This document shows positions 49,101 to 55,340 of a DNA stretch of 64,000 bases, one piece after another. Under the pieces are notes generated by a model that did not search any database, was not told the DNA's origin, and saw nothing but the letters and a program-made list of their open reading frames with translations. The translations under genes and the position numbers were made by a program. Origin of the DNA: Lewinellaceae bacterium. Its GTDB lineage: Bacteria; Bacteroidota; Bacteroidia; Chitinophagales; Saprospiraceae. The stretch spans positions 2,187,001-2,251,000 of the forward strand of contig JACJXX010000001.1 in NCBI GenBank assembly GCA_020636435.1. The letters run 5' to 3'. How positions within the stretch are numbered: position 1 is the first letter of the stretch; each line of letters opens with the position of its first letter.

Positions 49101-49715
49101 TGCGACCAGGACGTCTGCATAAACGGCGCGGTGAGCAACCTGAATGCGTATGTCAATGGGTTGAACATCAACAGCGCCTATCAAAGGGCCATTACCCAAA
49201 GGCTGGATTTGGCAGCCACTAAATTCTGCAACGGATACAGCCTTAATTCGGTGCTCAGTACCCTGAACTACGTGGTCAGCTACGTGCAGTATCAGAGCGG
49301 TAGGGGGATTCCGGCTGGCGCGGCTAGTTACATACTGGCCCAGGTGAATACTCTGATCGGCGCGCTGAACAATGGCACGGTAGTTTGCTGCCCGGCGGCA
49401 GCGCCCATGTACGTGAGCCCGGGACAGGCAGCCGTTGCGGGAGCGTATCGGCTCGACGCCAGCCCCAACCCGTTCCGCGAGCAGGTGTCCATCCGCTTCT
49501 ACCTTCCGGAAGAAGGGGCGGCTACGCTGGAGGTGTTCAACCTCAACGGCCAGCGGGTGCGGCAGCTGGAGTCCGCCCGGCTCGGCGCCGGCAGCCACAG
49601 CCGGGTTTGGGACGGCAAGGCCGATGGCGGGCAGGCCCTGGCGCCCGGCGTTTACCTGCTGCGCCTGCAAACACCGGGCCAAACAATGGTGAAAAAGCTG
49701 ATGCTGGTACGGTAA
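43113..49715 (+). CDS. Giant secreted protein B (four beta-helix modules, glycine-rich region, T9SS)
   Basis: 2,200 residues. Signal peptide (LLPALLALCLAMALNTLHA). Beta-helix module 1 (28-345; IRYVKPAGTGDGSSWGNASG), HYR-like repeat (358-440), glycine-rich region (443-686, many GGGGGG runs, resembling glycine-rich domains of some animal and bacterial surface proteins), a beta domain (688-790), then beta-helix modules 2 (792-1119), 3 (1125-1456) and 4 (1463-1789), two HYR-like repeats, a thrombospondin type-3 repeat, FIMAH-like helices and a T9SS sorting domain (2115-2200; LDASPNPF, APGVYLLRLQ). Modules 1 and 2 share 568 bp without any length change. The C-terminal block is nearly identical to giant protein A. 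Probably a surface adhesin, under HTCS-C. Confidence 0.88.
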   Translation: MRHLKLLPALLALCLAMALNTLHATIRYVKPAGTGDGSSWGNASGDLQAIIDASGPGDEVWVSAGIYKPTSGTDRGISFSMKNGLVIYGGFPGVPGQEGDFGIRDWAAYPSILSGDIGGTAHTDNSYRVIDNDFTAGDPLNSSAVLDGFTLQGAYADGSFPLNLGGGMWNSYASPTIRNCIFRNNYAVAGGGMFNANAAPTVINCLFAGNTGTAAGAGISNGGGSDLAQAINCTFYGNTGPNTINNQSNAVFTNCIVWGNDAGISGGVVNYSIVQGGFPGANNLDTDPLFTDAANDDFTLQACSPAIDAGTNTGAPTNDLDGNSRPFNATGFATVDMGAYEYQSTYDFCTTCLAGVPDVEVPTASCQNIQVTLVANSVSITADQIDNGSSDNCSVALSASPTTFDCSHLGQVVPVQLTVADAAGNSATCTANVTVMGVCDEVCPSIALFVNAPTHSQMGTVANWAVPGGGVYKVRITADGAKGGKGGNFEGGAGASMIGDFIVSSGQVLDAIAGAPGASTPPGDERAGGGGGGSGVQLQNGTALILSGGGGGGKQRAFGGGSIGNIGQVNNSGDQGGASAGGGGGGGGYSGNGANGQGGGGGGGFNGLGGAGTPIGGAGGGGFGGGGGGYGGFGAQGGGGGGGYSGGDGNSGGNSGQGGGSINLGANQNNTAGANNAGGQVLIECLGPADFTADFTPTQPACANPTQGSLSIDLTGDNDGNLAGLEYAIVAGNSFSGTPAFSEISADPFDITSGFGTTGDFGGKTYTVRIRLKYNPGLYVDETYTLTAPCNCTVYVNDDAAGANNGTSWTDAFTGLQDALAVAGSCSGVTEIWVAEGSYKPTGGTDRSISFVMQNNLAIYGGFPGQPGQEGDFGIRDWAAYPSILSGDIGGTAHTDNSYRVIDNDFTAAGPLTSSAVLDGFTVQGAYADGSFPLNLGGGMWNSYASPTIRNCIFRNNYATAGGGIFNADAAPTVINCLFTGNTGTAAGAGISNGGGSDLAQAINCTFYGNTGPNTINNQSNAVFTNCIVWGNDAGISGGVVNYSIVQGGYGGTGNLDADPLFVDPVNGDYTLQDCSPAINSGINAIVPPGITTDLNGDPRFFNNGAIDRGAFEYQNQNQNLSLNILYVNKMASGNNDGTSWTDALTGLRDALALANSCSAVTEIWVAAGTYYPTTGTDRAISFFMANGVAVYGGFPGLPGQEGDFGVRDWAANATILSGDIGIPNDDSDNSYHVIFNNNGLNNTAILDGFTITGGRANGLNPHQDGGGMYNMSSSPRVANCKFINNSVNFGGAGIYNASSSPVIINCQFIGNSGGSLSSIGAGIFNVDSSNPAITNCTFAGNNAFYGGGISNWYSSNSIVINCIFWGNSSSIDNQSSNPVVNYSIIQGGHGGTGNLDEDPLFVDPAGGDFRLQPCSPAVNAGDNAAVPAGITTDLDGNPRFYNAGTVDMGAYEYQGGPYAGNILYVNDDASGNNDGTSWTDAFTDLQDALAATSACSNVTEIWVAAGTYKPTTGMDRTSSFTMKNNLAIYGGFPGTPGQEGDFNLRDWTANETILSGDIGTANAAADNSYHVILNNYNGLNNTAVLDGFTITGGNADGSWPDDRGGGMYNSLVSPQVVNCSFIANHATRGGGVYNTNPSTPTFVNCLFYNNLANDGGGVYNDIASARYQNCTFSGNNGFAVYNVDATPSLANCIIWGNDLGVSNSGSSTSVAGVSYSIIQGGYSGTGNLDADPLFSDAANGDFHLQPCSPAIDAGDDAANTATSDLGGNPRKIDAYSGGAQIDMGAYEAAVGDDVAPTARCQNVAVQLGAGGSATLTAVQVNNGSSDNCPLLGLSLNRTNFGCADVGMRNVLLTATDAAGNSHSCVSTVTVQDNVNPTAVCQDITVQLDAGGAASITAGQIDNGSSDACNIGGLSLDVTDFTCSDRGAQSVTLTVTDANGNVSECPATVTVKDEVFGNCPCLNDQDLDEICDETDNCPAEANPGQEDFDGDGLGDACDQDVCINGAVSNLNAYVNGLNINSAYQRAITQRLDLAATKFCNGYSLNSVLSTLNYVVSYVQYQSGRGIPAGAASYILAQVNTLIGALNNGTVVCCPAAAPMYVSPGQAAVAGAYRLDASPNPFREQVSIRFYLPEEGAATLEVFNLNGQRVRQLESARLGAGSHSRVWDGKADGGQALAPGVYLLRLQTPGQTMVKKLMLVR

Positions 49716-49763
49716 CCGCATCAGGTTCATGGTCACTATTTTTATGACACATTAAATTTTTGG

Positions 49764-49791
49764 AAGCGGTGCCGGCAGGCGCCGCTTTTTT
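49764..49791 (+). terminator. Rho-independent terminator after giant gene B
   Basis: AAGCGGTGCC (49764-49773), loop GGCA, GGCGCCGCTT (49778-49787) with one G-T pair, then a T run to 49791. Begins 48 bp after the stop codon. Confidence 0.9.
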
Positions 49792-49808
49792 GATGTTGTC
49801 AATGCTAC

Positions 49809-50246
49809 TTAGGAATGGAAATTACTCATTATAACGTTCGACCGCATAAACAGCTGATGCACCCAATCCAAACGTTCCGCCAAAAATCCTATCTTGGTAA
49901 ACGGAAACAGGATGACGAAGCGGCCGTCGAGGACTTCGATGGGCAGCCAGGCCGCGCCCGGGAACAGCGCGTTGAGTGCAAGCACCAGAAACGAGTAGGC
50001 GAAACTCAGGCACGAGGAAAGAATAAAGTGTTCAATTATGGGGCAGTAATTTTTGTGCAAGACAAGGCGCGAAGAATGAGGATAGCCAAAGCTACCTGAG
50101 TGATGAGCAACGCAGCATGGCGCAAAAAGAACAAGCCAGAATGGACAGTTTATTCTTTCGTCGTGCCTCAACCCGTATACCCCGGCCAGAACGGCCGCCG
50201 CCACTTGAGTATCCTGGAAATTAAACGTATGGCATTCATAGATCAA
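49809..50246 (-). pseudogene. Membrane-protein remnant with an in-frame MITE
   Basis: An open minus-strand frame (145 codons, TTG start) reads VAAAVLAGVYGL, then 54 codons encoded by the 161-bp MITE, then SFAYSFLVLALNALFPGAAW and VILFPFTKIGFLAERLDWVH. Removing 162 bp (element plus one duplicated base) joins GVYGL directly to SFAYSFLV, giving one uninterrupted hydrophobic segment. No start codon, signal or neighbouring gene supports a complete protein, and the upstream frame closes at 50253, so this is probably the tail of a degraded membrane-protein gene. Confidence 0.45.
50008..50168. mobile_element. 161-bp MITE, copy 2
   Basis: Same length as the copy at 13373-13533 with three base differences, and the same 20-bp terminal inverted repeats with one mismatch between them. 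Both copies are flanked by one identical base on each side (C here, T in copy 1), compatible with a very short target duplication but not proving one. Inserted in the membrane-protein remnant. Confidence 0.9.
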
Positions 50247-50270
50247 TCTGGTTTATTAAATCACAAAGCA

Positions 50271-50741
50271 ATGAGAATAGACAAACTCATTTTTATCCTC
50301 CTGCCCTTCTTTTTCCTCCCGGCCTGCAAGCAGCAGATAGATATTGGCCTGCAGGAAGAACTCTCCCAGGCCCGCATCCGCCTTCAGGAAATGGAGGCCG
50401 AAATGGCACAGTTGAAAGCCGGCCCGGAAAAAGGGCAGTTGAGACACATCGTCTTTTTGCATCTTAAAAAAGAAATAACGGAAGAAGAAACGGCTATTCT
50501 TATTAGCAAGCTCAAACAACTGGGCGAGGTCGAACTGGCCCAGGGCCTGGAAGTAGGCAAGGTAGCGGAGACCGGCGACCAGCGCTTCATCTCCGATCAC
50601 GACATCGCCTTCCAGATGACTTTTGCCAGCATGGAAGATTACAGAACGTATATGGAGAACCCCGACCACCTGAAAATCCGGGAAGGCCTGAAGCCTTACC
50701 TCGGCGGGCCGCCGGCGGTTTTTGATTATTGGGTGGAGTAA
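50271..50741 (+). CDS. Dabb-domain lipoprotein (stress-responsive alpha/beta barrel)
   Basis: 156 residues from the ATG at 50271; the longer frame starts inside the MITE. Lipoprotein signal ending FFLPAC (Cys19), then a short coiled-coil-like stretch (ELSQARIRLQEMEAEMAQLKA, about 27-47), then a Dabb ferredoxin-like domain (about 55-155): LRHIVFLHLKK, EVGKVAETGDQR, SDHDIAFQMTFASMEDYRTYMENPDHLKI. Dabb domains usually dimerise; this one would face the periplasm. Function unknown. Monocistronic. Confidence 0.8.
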   Translation: MRIDKLIFILLPFFFLPACKQQIDIGLQEELSQARIRLQEMEAEMAQLKAGPEKGQLRHIVFLHLKKEITEEETAILISKLKQLGEVELAQGLEVGKVAETGDQRFISDHDIAFQMTFASMEDYRTYMENPDHLKIREGLKPYLGGPPAVFDYWVE

Positions 50742-50816
50742 ATGGTTGGATGGTTAGATGGTTGGCTAAGTAGGGCCTTGGCAATGGTTAGATGGTTGGG
50801 CTTGGGGATGGTTGCA
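50742..50816. repeat. GATGGTTGG/TAGATGGTTGG loose array
   Basis: Five or six loose copies of an 8-11-bp ATGGTTAGATGGTTGG-type unit begin right after the Dabb stop codon and end shortly before the insertion element. Confidence 0.65.
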
Positions 50817-50854
50817 TGGACCCCATGATTCCTTCTGTCATTCATTCATTCCTT

Positions 50855-52994
50855 GTGACTATTCAGCATCATGATTGTATGACGCCTGGCGCAAAATTTT
50901 GTAAGCCACCCGGGGTTGTGAAAAAAGCCCCCTGCTGCAGCCCTCCCTTGCGGTTGTGGCGCGAGGCGGATATTTTGGCCCGCGGCCGGCATCGGCTTCA
51001 TGCTGAGGCCCTCTACCCATTGCCAGGCTGCGAAAAAGGGCCCAGATGGCGAAAAAAAGGGCTTTAGCCCTCAATTTATGCCGTTTTGCGCTTGCGGTTG
51101 GCATAGTGCTGCGCCCAAACGCCCGATTTTTCGCAGTATAGCTTCCGGGCGTTCCTGGCGATGGCCAGCAGGCCGGCTTCGGCTGTTACCTTTTCCAGCC
51201 CTCGAAGGAAGAACCGCCGGTATCGGGTATTGTGCTTGATGTCTCCAAAAGGGGTTTCCACTTCTGTGCCGCGGCGCTTGCGCAGCTGCTGCCCTTTTTC
51301 AGAGCAAAGGTTAGCCTTGGCTTGCGCCTTATAAACCTCCAGGTTCGGGCTGTGTGCCAGCGTGCGCGGGCCCTCTCCTTTTTTGCATTGCCCGGCCAGA
51401 GGGCAGCCCTGGCAGCCCTCGCTTTGGTATTCCCGCTGCAGGCGCTCATAGCCTGTAGCCGTTTTTATCAGGCTCTCTTGGACAAAGCGCAATTTGCGCC
51501 CTTGAGGGCAGGTATAACTGTCGGCGGCTTGGTTATAAACAAACCGGCTTTTGTGGAAAGCAGGAGCCGGCTCTCCTTTCTGCTCCCGGTGGAAGCCCGG
51601 ATATTTCAAGTAGCTGTTTATCTCCTCGCGCTCTAAGCAGGCATAGTTCTCTTCGCAGCCATACCCTTCGTCGGCCATCATGTTGCCGGGCATCCTTTTG
51701 TCAGCCCCCGAGCGCTTAGCCAGCAGTTCCATGCGCTCGGACAATTTATCCAGGTGCTCAGGCAAAGTGGCGCTGTCCGACGCGTTTTGGTGGACGCTAA
51801 AATGGACGGCGTATTGGTTTTCTGTGCCCAATTGCAGGTTATAGCCCGGAAGCAAGCGCTCGTCCTTCATGCGCAGGCAACTGGCGCTCTTGTCTGTTTT
51901 GGAATAGGAATTGCGCCCGTCGAGGATAGCCTCCTGGATTTCATATTTGGCCAGCTTCTCGGCTTCCTTTTCCAGGTGCCGGCTGCATTTAGCCAGCTCT
52001 TTGGCTTTTTGTTTCTCGGCTTTTCCCTGGGCCAGGGCTTGCTGCCGCTTTGCCAATTCGTTGACTTGCCCGGCATGCTGCTTTAGCGCCTGGCTTCCCG
52101 GCCCCCCAGGGCTTTGTTCGCCCATCTCGGCCAAATCCTGGCCTTGGTAGCGGGCTTCCTCCTCGGCGTTGAGCTCGTCGATGCGCGCCAACAACTCTCG
52201 GATGCGCTCTATAACCCGGCCTTTGTAACGCTCCGTATTCTTGCGCCATACCACTTTATGGCGGTTGGCGTTGGCCTCCATCTTCGTCCCGTCCACAAAA
52301 TAATCCTCCAGCTCCACATAGCCATGCTCCACCAAATACAGCAGCACTGCCACGAATACCTCGTCCAGCATTTCCTTGAAGCGCCCCGAACGGAAATCGC
52401 TCAACGTCTTGTAACAGGGCTCCTGGCACCCGGCCAGCCACATAAACGGCAGTTGTTCGCGCAGGGCCTTGGCCAAAGGCCGGCTCGTATATACCTGTTG
52501 GCTGTAGCCGTAAACCCATACTTTCACCAACATCTTGGGGTGGTAGCTCGGGCTGCCGCCCCCAGGATAGAAGCCGGCTAATATTTCCATGTCGATGCCC
52601 TCTACCAATTCGTCTACTACCCGCGATAAATGGTTCGGCGGTATCTTGCTGGACAGCAACACTGGAAGCATTATTTCTTGTTCCTGCTCGTAGGGCCTGA
52701 ACCTTACTTTCCCGATTTTGATTATCTTTGCTTCACACATTTAGTTAAGGGTTGGAGTGTTTGGCAAAGCTAGGCATTCCAACTCTTTTTTTTGCCGGCG
52801 CCATAGCTAATATTTTCCTCGCCTGCCTGCGCTCGCCGGGCTTGCCCCATGTCGCCAAGGCCAACTGCGGGAGGCGCCCCAGGGCGGGGAGCAGGCGAAG
52901 GGCTTTTTTCACAACCCCTGAGAAGGGGTTCCAGCAGAAAAAGCCTACAAAATTTTGCGCCAGGTGTATTTCATACCTCATGCTGAATAGTAAC
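50855..52994. mobile_element. Complete IS1182-like insertion element
   Basis: Bounded by perfect 8-bp direct repeats CATTCCTT (50847-50854 and 52995-53002). Terminal inverted repeats: GTGACTATTCAGCAT on the left and GTTACTATTCAGCAT read inward on the right, one mismatch. Inside them further blocks match in inverted order: CCTGGCGCAAAATTTTGTA and GGGGTTGTGAAAAAAGCCC, so the paired ends extend about 80-100 bp with gaps. One transposase gene inside, intact. The right target duplication overlaps the stop codon of the spermidine-synthase-like gene by two bases; the stop (TAA) is preserved. Confidence 0.88.
51076..52740 (-). CDS. IS1182-family transposase
   Basis: 554 residues, full-length for the family. 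N-terminal domain with PYEQEQEIMLPVLLSSKIP, then YHPKMLVKVWVYGYSQQVYTSR and SDFRSGRF, typical of IS1182/IS5-type DDE transposases. Catalytic candidates: Asp in DYFVDGTKMEANANRHKVVW, Asp in GNMMADEGYGCEEN, and Glu in the C-terminal RRGTEVETPFGDIKHN. A coiled-coil/lysine-rich linker (about 225-265) lies between. Four Cys in a CPQGRK / CQGCPLAGQC cluster could bind a metal. No frameshift or stop is seen, so the element may be active. Confidence 0.92.
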   Translation of the reverse strand: MCEAKIIKIGKVRFRPYEQEQEIMLPVLLSSKIPPNHLSRVVDELVEGIDMEILAGFYPGGGSPSYHPKMLVKVWVYGYSQQVYTSRPLAKALREQLPFMWLAGCQEPCYKTLSDFRSGRFKEMLDEVFVAVLLYLVEHGYVELEDYFVDGTKMEANANRHKVVWRKNTERYKGRVIERIRELLARIDELNAEEEARYQGQDLAEMGEQSPGGPGSQALKQHAGQVNELAKRQQALAQGKAEKQKAKELAKCSRHLEKEAEKLAKYEIQEAILDGRNSYSKTDKSASCLRMKDERLLPGYNLQLGTENQYAVHFSVHQNASDSATLPEHLDKLSERMELLAKRSGADKRMPGNMMADEGYGCEENYACLEREEINSYLKYPGFHREQKGEPAPAFHKSRFVYNQAADSYTCPQGRKLRFVQESLIKTATGYERLQREYQSEGCQGCPLAGQCKKGEGPRTLAHSPNLEVYKAQAKANLCSEKGQQLRKRRGTEVETPFGDIKHNTRYRRFFLRGLEKVTAEAGLLAIARNARKLYCEKSGVWAQHYANRKRKTA

Positions 52995-53000
52995 CATTCC

Positions 53001-54557
53001 TTACTTAATCTTCTCCCGGCTCCACTTCGACCAATCGGCCAGGTAGTACTCCAGCAGGGCGGGCTGGTCGAGGCGGTTGGGCAGCAGGCCGCCGGGGTTG
53101 TCGCTGTCTTTCGGGAAGCCGAACATGGCGTCCACCACGGCCTCATCCAGGTAGCGGACGGGCAGGGAGGCGTGGAACGGCCGCACCTCCAGCGGCAGGC
53201 GGCTCGCCATGATGAAGCCCCAGTCGCCAAAAGAGGGCACGTAGGCATGATAGGGCAGCACCTGCTCAAAGCCGCTCTGCCGCAGGGTCTCGTAGATGCA
53301 CCAGAACGCCTTGCGGGTGTGGAAAGGGCTGCTGGCCTGGGTGGCGAAAACGCCGTTGGGCGTCAGGCGGCTGCGGGCCAGGCGGAAAAAGTGGGTGCTG
53401 TAGAGCCGGGCCACCGCCTCGTTGGAGGGATCGGGCAGGTCGGAGAGGATCAGGTCGTAATAGCTAGTGCTTTCCCGCAGGAAGGCAGCGGCGTCCATGG
53501 CCACAGTGTGGACTTTGGGATGATCGAGCGCGCCCTCGTTCAGCATACGGATATGATGGTTCTCCCTTCCCAGCCGGAACACCTCCGGATCGAGGTCGAC
53601 GATGGTGATGGATTCCACGGCCGGCTCCTTGAGCAGCTCGCGGGCCAGCAGCCCCTCCCCTCCCCCCAGCACGAGGATGTTCTTCTTGTAGGGCGCCGCC
53701 TGCAGGGGCAGCAGGGCCAGCGCCTCGTGATAGCGGTACTCATCCGCCGATGAGAACTGGATGATGCGGTTGATGTACAGCCGCACCTCTTCTTTGTTTT
53801 TGGTGAGAATGAGGTGCTGGTAGGGCGTCTGTTTGGAAAAAACCACCCGGTGGGCGAAGGACTGATCGTCCCAGGCCAGCAGGATGGGGCGGGCGAAGTA
53901 CAACAGCCCGGCGAACACCAGCATGGAAACCAGGGAAAAGCCATACAGCCAGTTGGCTACTTTACCCCGGATGTGGCCGGAAAAATACCAGAGGATGAAT
54001 ACGCCCAGGGCGATGTTGACCAGCCCGAAAAAAACCGAAGTGCGGAACACGCCAAAGAAGGGCAGCAGGAAGAAGGGGAAAAGCAGGGTGGCTGCCAGGG
54101 CGCCAAAATAATCCAGCGACATCACATTGGCCAGGTTGACCCGCAGGGGGTAATACTTTTTCATGATGCGCGCCAGCAGGGGTATTTCAAAGCCGGTCAG
54201 GACGCCGATCAGCCCCGTCAACCCGATCATCAGCCCCATGTAAGCGCCCGGCGACAGCCGTTCGAACCAGTAATACAGCAACGGCACACTGCTGCCCCCG
54301 ATGATGCCCAGCAAGGCCTCCACGACAATGAAGAGCACGGCCATGTTCGGCTCGGGGAAGTACTTGCTCAGGTAAGAACCCAGCCCCATCGCCGCCATGT
54401 AAATGCCAATGGTCAGGGAAAACTGCCGGATGCTGTCGCCCAGAAAGTAGGAGGTGGTGGTGCTGATCAGCAGTTCGTAAATGAGCGAGCACAGCCCGGC
54501 AACGAATATGGCCAGCGTGATGGCCGCCTTTTCCGATATTATTTTTTGGATGTCCAT
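53001..54557 (-). CDS. speE: Membrane-anchored spermidine synthase (polyamine aminopropyltransferase)
   Basis: 518 residues. About seven N-terminal membrane helices (residues 10-235), then a SpeE-type Rossmann methyltransferase-like domain (about 245-500) with QHLILTKN, LVLGGGEGLLARELLKEP (decarboxy-SAM binding), TIVDLDPEVF and the catalytic Asp in YDLILSDLPDPSNEA. It transfers an aminopropyl group from decarboxylated SAM to putrescine or a related amine at the membrane. Its gene is divergent from a YgiB-like/ATP-grasp/speD operon, which supplies decarboxylated SAM. The 3' end abuts the IS1182-like element; the coding region is complete. Confidence 0.9.
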   Translation of the reverse strand: MDIQKIISEKAAITLAIFVAGLCSLIYELLISTTTSYFLGDSIRQFSLTIGIYMAAMGLGSYLSKYFPEPNMAVLFIVVEALLGIIGGSSVPLLYYWFERLSPGAYMGLMIGLTGLIGVLTGFEIPLLARIMKKYYPLRVNLANVMSLDYFGALAATLLFPFFLLPFFGVFRTSVFFGLVNIALGVFILWYFSGHIRGKVANWLYGFSLVSMLVFAGLLYFARPILLAWDDQSFAHRVVFSKQTPYQHLILTKNKEEVRLYINRIIQFSSADEYRYHEALALLPLQAAPYKKNILVLGGGEGLLARELLKEPAVESITIVDLDPEVFRLGRENHHIRMLNEGALDHPKVHTVAMDAAAFLRESTSYYDLILSDLPDPSNEAVARLYSTHFFRLARSRLTPNGVFATQASSPFHTRKAFWCIYETLRQSGFEQVLPYHAYVPSFGDWGFIMASRLPLEVRPFHASLPVRYLDEAVVDAMFGFPKDSDNPGGLLPNRLDQPALLEYYLADWSKWSREKIK

Positions 54558-54785
54558 GCCTCATTGTCTAAATTTACCTCATCTTATGGAGTGGCCGCAC
54601 GGGGAACAGGCCAATAATAAGGCTTTTCCAGCAATCTGCGCCCCCTAAATTGCGCTCTATCTATGCTATCGCATCTGACGGCTGTCAAAAATATTCCCGG
54701 GAACTTTTGCCGCAAGGCTGGAGTTTGCGGAATAAACATGGTTTGGCCTATTACTTTTTATAACCTATAAAACCTCCATTCCATC

Positions 54786-55340
54786 ATGAGAATCAAATGG
54801 ATCATTTTCGGCCTCATCGCCGCAGCAGCGCTCGCCTTCAATTTTTGCGGGAGCAACAATTCAGAAGAATACACCACCGAAGAAGTCGTGACCCCGACCC
54901 AGGGGCTGATCACCACCGTCAAAGAAGTAGAACCCAATCAGTTCAAGATCGAAGACGAGCAGACTGCCATTTCTCCGGAAGCCAGCCGCATCATCGCCAA
55001 GTACATGGACAATACCACCGACACTTTCACCCTGGAAGAGGCCCGCGTGGCGGTATCCGATACCACCGGCAACACCACCCACCACCGGCGCAGTTCCGTC
55101 TTTCGCATGGCGTCTTACGGGCTGATGGGCTATATGATGGGCCGCAGCATGGGCTCCTACCGCCCCAGCTCCAGTGCCTACGTCGACCAGAACACTTACA
55201 ACCGGGTATCCAACAACGCCGGGCAAAGCCTGAACCGCACCGCCACCCGCACCACGGTTTCCAAGCCTAAATCCGGCTTTGGCAGTTCCCGCTCTGGCAG
55301 TTCCAGCTCTACCCGTTCAACCCGCTCCTATGGTGGATGA
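54786..55340 (+). CDS. YgiB/DUF1190-like envelope protein with Gly-Gly C terminus
   Basis: 184 residues. An N-terminal hydrophobic segment (7-20) precedes Cys21 (AFNFC, a poor lipobox, so either lipoprotein or membrane anchor). Acidic middle part, then LMGYMMGRSMG (about 118-128) and a Ser/Arg/Gly-rich tail with TTVSKPKSGFGSS ending STRSTRSYGG. From memory, E. coli YgiB has the same order (GYMMGRLMG, TTVTRGGFG and an SSRSMGG end) and is encoded next to the ATP-grasp protein YgiC. The stop codon overlaps the next gene by 11 bp, so translation is coupled to an ATP-grasp ligase. The C-terminal glycine is a plausible conjugation site. Confidence 0.7.
   Translation: MRIKWIIFGLIAAAALAFNFCGSNNSEEYTTEEVVTPTQGLITTVKEVEPNQFKIEDEQTAISPEASRIIAKYMDNTTDTFTLEEARVAVSDTTGNTTHHRRSSVFRMASYGLMGYMMGRSMGSYRPSSSAYVDQNTYNRVSNNAGQSLNRTATRTTVSKPKSGFGSSRSGSSSSTRSTRSYGG

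Noticed and set aside
47832..49736. Long open frame on the minus strand opposite giant gene B (634 codons)
   Set aside because: It is a shadow of the coding strand in a GC-rich repetitive gene; no motifs, and the plus-strand frame has clear domains and a signal peptide.
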